The notes under the pieces were generated by a model. The model did no database searches. It had not been told where the DNA came from and was given only the letters and a program-made list of their open reading frames with translations. The translations under genes were made by a program, and so were the position numbers. Of a stretch of 9,372 nucleotides of DNA, positions 1 to 4,693 are shown piece by piece. The first letter of the stretch is position 1, and every line of letters starts with the position of its first letter. Source of the stretch: JAGOTP01 sp964359565 (GTDB taxonomy: Bacteria > Patescibacteriota > Patescibacteriia > 2-12-FULL-60-25); assembly GCA_964359565.1 (NCBI GenBank), contig CAYHTN010000048.1, forward strand, positions 1 through 9,372, read 5' to 3'.

Positions 1-111
1 GATGGGATCAATTTGAGCGGGTCGTGCAAGGGGACGTTTGCGGGGAGGAGATAGACTTTAGAGGATTTTTTGAACGGGGGAGGAAAGGGGGCGACGGTGT
101 TTTTAGCTTTT

Positions 112-172
112 TAGTGAATTGTCGCCTTAATATAGGGTAAATTCACTATATTTTGATAATATTTGGTGAATT
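112..172. repeat. Three alternating GTGAATT half-sites with exact 26-base spacing
   Basis: GTGAATT occurs at 114-120, its reverse complement AATTCAC at 140-146, and GTGAATT again at 166-172, each starting exactly 26 bases after the previous one. The left pair extends to 9 bp (112-120 with 140-148). The right pair forms a better hairpin because the inner ATATT (148-152) also pairs with AATAT (158-162) around a TTGAT loop. The middle arm can pair with either neighbour, so the two hairpins are mutually exclusive. It may be an operator array, an attenuator-like RNA switch, or part of a terminator for the upstream gene. The repeats are seen directly; the role is not known. Confidence 0.5.
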
Positions 173-249
173 ATCTTGATGACCGGCTTGGTTTCTAGCC
201 ATGTGACCAAAGGCCTATTAAGAGTCTGTCTTCCGTAACGATGAGGCCG

Positions 250-278
250 TTGTTTCAATAGCCAAAGCGCGTTATAGT
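250..278 (+). promoter_or_regulatory. Candidate sigma70-type promoter of the RM operon
   Basis: TTGTTT at 250-255 and TATAGT at 273-278 are separated by 17 bases. The -10 matches the consensus at 5 of 6 positions and the -35 only at 3 of 6. Transcription would start near 285, leaving a leader of about 44 bases before the ATG at 329. This would place the alternating repeats at 112-172 upstream of the promoter, consistent with a regulator-binding site. The match is modest and could be chance. Confidence 0.3.
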
Positions 279-328
279 GGCCCCGTTTATGATTTCCGTT
301 AAGGCGGATGGACTGATGAGATAACATT

Positions 329-742
329 ATGTCGATGTTTGATGAGCTAAAATCAGTCGGGAAAGTCCTGCAAGATGCCGGGAAAATTGAGCAATACCAG
401 CAGATTTTAATTGCTCAAGAGAAGATGTTGGAGATGCAGAAGAAGATAAATGATATAACGGAGGAAAACAGGAGTCTGAATGATCGGCTGAAGGTCAAGG
501 ATGCGCTTCTTTTTGAGAGTGATGCATACTGGATTCTAAAAGATGGCAAGAAGGACGGGCCGTTTTGTTCCGGTTGCTGGGATCGCGACAATAAATTGAT
601 ACGAATGCATTCGTACAACAAAACGAAGCATGCATGTCCCGCCTGTAAAACGTGCGTAGAGACAAGTCAATCCTCTCAATCCATAACGGACTCAAATCAT
701 GAAGAGTATGACGATTCTGAACTCGGAGGCTTGAGATGGTGA
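329..742 (+). CDS. Small coiled-coil and zinc-ribbon protein preceding mod
   Basis: The 137-residue product has two parts. Residues about 5-60 are a charged, Gln/Glu/Lys-rich helix that looks like a coiled coil, suitable for self-assembly or partner binding. Residues about 64-110 hold YWILKDG followed by CxxC at C80/C83 and a second pair at C103/C106, with C109 as an extra cysteine; this is the pattern of a treble-clef or zinc-ribbon fold. The acidic, Ser-rich tail looks disordered. The gene overlaps mod by 7 bases, so the two are probably translationally coupled. Two Met codons (329 and 335) are possible starts, and neither has a clear ribosome-binding site. I do not recognise a named family. 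Its place at the head of the operon suggests a regulator or an accessory binding factor for the RM enzyme, but that is inference. Confidence 0.75.
   Translation: MSMFDELKSVGKVLQDAGKIEQYQQILIAQEKMLEMQKKINDITEENRSLNDRLKVKDALLFESDAYWILKDGKKDGPFCSGCWDRDNKLIRMHSYNKTKHACPACKTCVETSQSSQSITDSNHEEYDDSELGGLRW
725..729 (+). promoter_or_regulatory. Shine-Dalgarno site deciding the mod start
   Basis: GGAGG lies 6 bases upstream of the ATG at 736, inside the end of the preceding gene. It is the clearest ribosome-binding site in the operon and supports 736 over the later in-frame ATG at residue 7. Confidence 0.65.
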
Positions 743-2883
743 CGCTTAACAATATGGGCAATCTCCTCTCCGACAACGAAAAGCGCGACATCATCAAATA
801 CATCGAATCCGGCAAGCCGCTGCCGGATAAATACCGCTTTCTCCTTTTTGAGGACAAGCGCGAGGTGGAACTCGTGTGGAACGGCAAAACGGACGAGGTG
901 ACGAACACTGTCCTGCCGTTTCAGATTATCGAACAGGTGGACGAACCGCGCAGCGAAAAAGAGGTCAAGCTGCAAAGCACGCTTTTTGATCTCGACCCGC
1001 GCGGGCGCCAGCTCCAAGGCTGGACGAATAAGCTCATCTGGGGCGACAACAAACTGATTCTATCCAGCTTAAAGAACGGCCCGCTCCGGCAGGAGATTGA
1101 GGAACAGGGCGGCATAAAATTGATCTACATTGATCCTCCATTCGACGTTGGCGCGAACTTTTCGATGAACATCGAGATCGGGGATGAGGCATTCACAAAG
1201 CAGCCGTCGGTCCTCGAAGAGCTTGCTTATCGTGATACTTGGGGCAAAGGAACAGATAGTTTTATTTCCATGATCTACGAACGGTTGTCTATCATGCGTG
1301 ATCTATTGGCTCCGGATGGAAGTATTTATGTTCATTGCGACTGGCGAGTCACGGCATATATGCGATTGGTGCTCGATGAAGTATTTAACAAAAACAATTT
1401 CCAACGAGAAATCATTTGGTCGTTTGATACTAAATCTGGATATAAGAGTGCCGTGGATAATTGGATTAGAAGCCACGATACAATTTTGTACTACGTAAAA
1501 GACTCGTCCAGTAAGCGTTTTAATAAACAGTATGAGGGCTATGATGAAGAATATCTAAAACGATTCAAGAAAAAAGATGATGACGGCCGATTGTATCGAG
1601 ATGATCGTGGTAATGGGATCAAACAATATTTAGACGAACTGAAGGGTGTTGCAATTCCTGATGTGTGGCGAGATATTAAATCTTTCCAGCAAGCGGCAAC
1701 TTCAGCTGAGTACTTGGGTTACCCAACACAGAAACCAGAGTTATTAATTGAGAGAATCATACAAGCATCCTCGTCTGAAGGAGATATTGTAGCCGATCTA
1801 TTTTGTGGTTCTGGCACAACGCTCGCCGCCGCCGAAAGTCTTGGACGAAAGTGGATCGGAAGTGACCTTGGAAAATTTTCAATCCATACGACTCGCAAGC
1901 GCATGATCAGTGTGCAGCGCGAGCTTAAAAAGGCGGGAAAGGATTATCGAGCGTTTGAAATTCTCAACCTCGGCAAGTACGAGCGCCAGCATTACATTGG
2001 CGTGAATCCGAATCTGCGCGAAGAAGAGAAGGAACAGCAGATCGCGCAGAAGGAGAAGGAATTCGTGGCGCTCATTCTCTCCGCTTTCAAAGCGGAGCCG
2101 ATAGACGGTTTTAAAACTTTTCACGGCAAAAAGGCCGCTCGCCTCGTCGCGATCGGCCCCATCAATCTTCCGGTGTCGCGGCTTTTCGTGGAGGCGGTGA
2201 TTGAGGAGTGTCAGGAAAAGAAAATTACGAAGGTGGACATACTCGCTTTTGAGTTCGAGATGGGGTTGTTTCCTAAAGTCCAGGAGGAGGCCAAGAGCAG
2301 AGGTATTGATCTGGCGCTCAAGTACATCCCGCGGGACGTGTTTGATAAGCGCGCCATCGAAAAAAATCAGATCGTGTTTCATGACGTGGCATATATCGAG
2401 GTGAAGCCGGTTGTGAAAAAAGGTTCGGTGGCTATTGAGCTTACCGATTTCTCGGTGTTCTACAATCAGGATTCGATTAAGGAAGTCGAAGAGAATTTGA
2501 AAAATGGCGGCAAGAAGCTTATCGTTGAGAACGGACAGATCATCAAAGTATCGCGGGATAAGAGCGGGGTTATCGAGCGCGAGACGCTCACGAAGAAATG
2601 GACTGATTGGATTGACTACTGGGCGATTGATTTTGATTTCGAGAGCAAGAAGGAGATCATCCGTGTGAAGAACGAAGAGAGCGGGAAGTTCGAGGAGGTG
2701 TGGACCGGCAGTTACGTGTTTGAGAACGAGTGGCAGTCATTCCGCACCAAAAAAGATCGCAGTCTCGAACTGACGAGCGTTGCGCAAGAGGTTGGTCGCG
2801 GAAAGCGCAAGATCGCCGTCAAGGTTGTGGACATTTTTGGAAATGATACGATGAAGATTGTGGAGGTGAATATAGAAATATAG
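736..2883 (+). CDS. mod: Type III-like RM methyltransferase (Mod), site-specific adenine-N6 MTase
   Basis: This 715-residue protein is a DNA amino-methyltransferase that would transfer a methyl group from S-adenosylmethionine to adenine in the recognition site, protecting host DNA from the partner Res. The catalytic motif IV is IYIDPPF with D133-P-P-F136, and the AdoMet-binding motif I is LFCGSGTT at about 355-362. Motif IV before motif I defines the beta class, typical of type III Mod subunits. The GYPTQKPELL element just before motif I is also characteristic. Residues about 215-335 between the motifs are the expected target-recognition part. Residues about 400-715 are a long extra C-terminal domain that may contact Res or DNA. 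The stop is 4 bases before the next gene. GC content drops to about 39% at 1261-1800, against about 53% in the first 400 bases, which suggests mosaic origin. The recognition sequence cannot be read from this. Confidence 0.93.
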   Translation: MVTLNNMGNLLSDNEKRDIIKYIESGKPLPDKYRFLLFEDKREVELVWNGKTDEVTNTVLPFQIIEQVDEPRSEKEVKLQSTLFDLDPRGRQLQGWTNKLIWGDNKLILSSLKNGPLRQEIEEQGGIKLIYIDPPFDVGANFSMNIEIGDEAFTKQPSVLEELAYRDTWGKGTDSFISMIYERLSIMRDLLAPDGSIYVHCDWRVTAYMRLVLDEVFNKNNFQREIIWSFDTKSGYKSAVDNWIRSHDTILYYVKDSSSKRFNKQYEGYDEEYLKRFKKKDDDGRLYRDDRGNGIKQYLDELKGVAIPDVWRDIKSFQQAATSAEYLGYPTQKPELLIERIIQASSSEGDIVADLFCGSGTTLAAAESLGRKWIGSDLGKFSIHTTRKRMISVQRELKKAGKDYRAFEILNLGKYERQHYIGVNPNLREEEKEQQIAQKEKEFVALILSAFKAEPIDGFKTFHGKKAARLVAIGPINLPVSRLFVEAVIEECQEKKITKVDILAFEFEMGLFPKVQEEAKSRGIDLALKYIPRDVFDKRAIEKNQIVFHDVAYIEVKPVVKKGSVAIELTDFSVFYNQDSIKEVEENLKNGGKKLIVENGQIIKVSRDKSGVIERETLTKKWTDWIDYWAIDFDFESKKEIIRVKNEESGKFEEVWTGSYVFENEWQSFRTKKDRSLELTSVAQEVGRGKRKIAVKVVDIFGNDTMKIVEVNIEI

Positions 2884-2887
2884 CAAT

Positions 2888-3103
2888 ATGGCAAAGACAC
2901 CATTTTGGGAAATTTTTAACGTGAATTCAGACGGAAGTCTTGAACCCAAAAAACGTATCCAGATTGGAGGCGTGCAGTTCGGCCCGGGTGTTCGTTTCGG
3001 GAAAGGTGTCGCATTCGGCGGAATTGATTTTACGATGTATATAGGTCGCGATCTTGAGGTTGTCGAGCGGGGGAGTATCTGCGTTATTACGGGAATCTAT
3101 TAG
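2888..3103 (+). CDS. Small glycine-rich protein of the RM operon
   Basis: This 71-residue product begins MAKTPFWEIFNVNSDGSLEP and then has a glycine-rich stretch at about residues 27-46 in which hydrophobic and Gly residues alternate (GGVQFGPGVRFGKGV). That pattern would suit a small beta-rich fold. There is no signal peptide, transmembrane helix or cysteine cluster. The gene sits 4 bases after mod and 2 bases before the next gene, so it must be co-transcribed with both. Translational coupling is likely because no good ribosome-binding site is visible. I believe similar short proteins occur as hypotheticals in candidate-phylum genomes, but cannot confirm this here. No function is assigned. 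Confidence 0.7.
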   Translation: MAKTPFWEIFNVNSDGSLEPKKRIQIGGVQFGPGVRFGKGVAFGGIDFTMYIGRDLEVVERGSICVITGIY

Positions 3104-3105
3104 AT

Positions 3106-3468
3106 ATGGAAGATGCGCCGATTAAGATAAACCCCGAGGGTGGTGTAAGTTCCTCAAGCAATCCGGTGGAAAAAACTGCTCAGTATCTTCCATTGGCTCT
3201 TAAGGCAATAGAGGAAAATTTCGCCGTCTCTTTTTCACTCATAGCGGTGGTCGGATACATTGTCATTGCCGCATTCGGGAAAATGGATACTTTGAAAAAA
3301 TATATTGGCTATCTCCTTTTTCTTACTCTCTCCGTATGCGTCTATAAGTTAGCGACAACGAAAGTGCCGAAACTGACATGGGTGTTAATTATCGCTGTTG
3401 GCCTGTTAATGGGTTTCATTTTGAACGAACGCGGATTCTTCGTTTGGGTGGTTAGTCGCCTCAAATAA
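3106..3468 (+). CDS. Small integral membrane protein with three predicted helices
   Basis: The 120-residue product has a polar N-terminus of about 38 residues with a run of four Ser, followed by three hydrophobic segments at roughly 39-58, 66-84 and 90-107, and ends with a basic tail (VSRLK). It should sit in the cytoplasmic membrane. It starts 2 bases after the preceding stop and ends 1 base before the ATG of the res fragment, so it belongs to the RM operon. A membrane protein between mod and res is unexpected, since classical type III enzymes are cytoplasmic. It might be unrelated cargo, an effector that harms the membrane, or an anchor. The family is not recognised. Confidence 0.7.
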   Translation: MEDAPIKINPEGGVSSSSNPVEKTAQYLPLALKAIEENFAVSFSLIAVVGYIVIAAFGKMDTLKKYIGYLLFLTLSVCVYKLATTKVPKLTWVLIIAVGLLMGFILNERGFFVWVVSRLK

Positions 3469-3469
3469 T

Positions 3470-3628
3470 ATGGCCCTGCACCCTAACTTCCCCAAATCTC
3501 CCTACGAGATTCTCGACCCGGCCGTCCGTTGGTTTCCGGCAGATGAGGCTCTGCGCGAGCAGGGCTATGAGAAGCTCTTACCTTCTCTAGGTGAAGGTCG
3601 TTTAGGCAAAGATCTGATGTATGTATAG
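3470..3628 (+). pseudogene. Truncated 5' copy of res (res stub)
   Basis: The ATG at 3470 opens a 52-codon frame whose first 37 residues (MALHPNFPKSPYEILDPAVR and onward to EKLL) match the start of the intact Res encoded at 4694 at 35 of 37 positions. At DNA level about 95 of 111 bases agree, and 12 of the 14 differing codons are synonymous. Similarity ends abruptly at about 3581, after which the frame runs into unrelated sequence and stops at 3626-3628. It begins one base after the membrane-protein stop, exactly where the original res of this operon would be expected. It is probably the remnant of a resident res disrupted by the KTSC/NYN insertion. It may still be translated as a 52-residue peptide, and its end overlaps the start of the next gene. 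Confidence 0.88.
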
Positions 3629-3833
3629 ACAACCCGTTGCATCCTCAACCATTCATTCAATCGGTTACGATCCGAGGTCTTCCATTTTGGAAGTTGAATT
3701 CGTCTCCGGAGACGTCTATCAGTACTTCAACGTTCCCGAATTTCTTTACCGGCAGTTCTTGCACGCCGCGTCGCACGGGGGATTCTTGAACGATCACATC
3801 AGATATAACTACCGCTATCAAAAAGTAGCGTAA
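3621..3833 (+). CDS. KTSC-domain small protein
   Basis: This 70-residue protein is essentially one KTSC domain. It has the V-x-S-S-x-I-x-S-I-G-Y-D opening, an LEVEFVSGDVYQYFNVP centre and the ending pattern YRQFLHAASHGGFLNDHIR followed by NYRY. KTSC domains are short, found alone or fused to other domains, and have been proposed to act with nucleic acids, but their biochemical role is not settled. The start is fixed because a TGA lies in frame two codons upstream; it overlaps the res stub by 8 bases (ATGTATAG). The NYN gene follows after 4 bases, so the two form a pair and probably act together. There is no strong ribosome-binding site, so termination on the stub may drive re-initiation here. 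Confidence 0.85.
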   Translation: MYRQPVASSTIHSIGYDPRSSILEVEFVSGDVYQYFNVPEFLYRQFLHAASHGGFLNDHIRYNYRYQKVA

Positions 3834-3837
3834 TCAC

Positions 3838-4596
3838 ATGTTTACGCCAAAGACAGAACGGATTAAGGAGATTGCAAGGTGCAATGGAGAGGTTATTGCA
3901 CAGCTCGATAGCATGTTTGCGGCTGAAACCCGTATGTATATTGATTATGCGAACGTGCGGCCTTGGAGCGAGAGGCTTGGGTGGCATATTGATCTAAAGC
4001 GGCTTAAGCAATTTCTCGATTCGTTCGACGCAGTCAGAGCGGTCAATTTTTATAACGGATATCTCGCGGGAAATGAGCGGTCGGAGAAGGAGAAAAAAGA
4101 ATCCGAAGAGTGCAGGTATGTGCTTCGTACCAAGCCGGTAAAGATCATGAATTTTTCGATCGATGCATCGAGCATATCAAAAGATTCGACCGCTTTGCTC
4201 GACCAGTTCATCCGCCGCGCACTACTTAGGAAGTACGAAATTTCAACTATCGAATATTTGAACGAACGCTTCAGGGACATGAACAAGACCGGTTCGTATT
4301 TCATCGAGGACATGAAGTGTAATTTTGACGTAGAGATAGGGGTGGATATGCTTCTTGATTGCGAGCGCAATAGCACTGAAGGATTTGTGCTCTGGAGCGG
4401 AGACAGTGATTTTGCGGATCCAGTTGAGAAACTCATCGGCGCCGGCAAGAGAGTGATATTGTTCGCAACTGTCCGCAAAGTATCTAAAGAGCTCTCGGCC
4501 TTGAGCGCGCAGGGATTGATGATCTTTGACATTCAAAAAATTCGTGATTTCATTTGTTGGAACAGGGAGTTGAAACGCAAAGGGGACGCCCTATAA
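3838..4596 (+). CDS. NYN/PIN-like (LabA/DUF88-type) predicted ribonuclease
   Basis: The 252-residue product has the acidic motifs of the NYN branch of the PIN-like nuclease fold: MYIDYANVRPW with D36 and N39, then KCNFDVEIGVDMLLDC with D170 and D174, then LWSGDSDFADPVEKLIGAGKRV with D189 and D191. These residues normally bind a divalent metal for RNA cleavage. A helical stretch at about 75-150, rich in charged residues, lies between the first two motifs. The acidic positions are intact, so it should be active. It forms a unit with the KTSC gene 4 bases upstream and lies between the two res starts. Known NYN proteins act in RNA processing and, in some systems, in defence or toxicity; a role as an RNA-targeting partner of the RM locus is inference. 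Its stop codon lies in the loop of a GC-rich hairpin. Confidence 0.87.
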   Translation: MFTPKTERIKEIARCNGEVIAQLDSMFAAETRMYIDYANVRPWSERLGWHIDLKRLKQFLDSFDAVRAVNFYNGYLAGNERSEKEKKESEECRYVLRTKPVKIMNFSIDASSISKDSTALLDQFIRRALLRKYEISTIEYLNERFRDMNKTGSYFIEDMKCNFDVEIGVDMLLDCERNSTEGFVLWSGDSDFADPVEKLIGAGKRVILFATVRKVSKELSALSAQGLMIFDIQKIRDFICWNRELKRKGDAL

Positions 4597-4605
4597 GGGC
4601 GCCCC
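4582..4605 (+). repeat. GC-rich hairpin enclosing the NYN stop codon
   Basis: GGGG (4582-4585), a bulged A, and CGCCC (4587-4591) pair with GGGCG (4597-4601) and CCCC (4602-4605). The loop is TATAA, whose last three bases are the stop codon of the NYN gene. No T-tract follows, so it is not a standard intrinsic terminator. It may stabilise the mRNA 3' end, slow termination, or be a processing site. Confidence 0.5.
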
Positions 4606-4693
4606 CAAGCTCTAGAATCCGTGATCTTACGATCAGAAATATTATACACAAGATTATGAAAAAAGCAAGAAGTTGGGGATAACTCGAAAGAAT
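4597..4693 (+). other. Short spacer before the intact res
   Basis: The 97 bases between the NYN stop and the res ATG are the longest gap in the operon. They contain a small palindrome, TGATC at 4622-4626 and GATCA at 4631-4635 around TTAC, and an AT-rich stretch with -10-like hexamers at 4640-4648, but no matching -35 is evident. A separate res promoter is possible but weakly supported. No gene fits here. Confidence 0.3.

Larger units (their letters stand above)
1..328. other. Leader region without a firmly supported gene
   Basis: Two + strand frames are open from the left edge. One closes at a TAG at 52-54 and the other at a TAA at 138-140, the latter giving a 45-residue tail that starts WDQFERVVQGD. 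Either could be the C-terminus of an upstream gene, but neither is recognisable. The minus strand has a 66-codon open frame at 127-327 that starts almost back-to-back with the first operon gene; its sequence is not recognised and looks like chance. From about 110 to 175 the DNA becomes AT-rich and carries alternating inverted repeats. A candidate promoter lies at 250-278. The region most likely separates the upstream gene from the RM operon. Confidence 0.4.

Noticed and set aside
127..327. 66-codon minus-strand open frame ending near the left repeats
   Set aside because: No recognisable domain, a basic and His/Arg-rich composition, and overlap with the repeat array and candidate promoter of the operon. 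It is treated as chance.
4673..4693. TTG start for res, seven codons upstream
   Set aside because: The ATG at 4694 aligns with the ATG of the res stub at 3470, and the added residues have no counterpart there.
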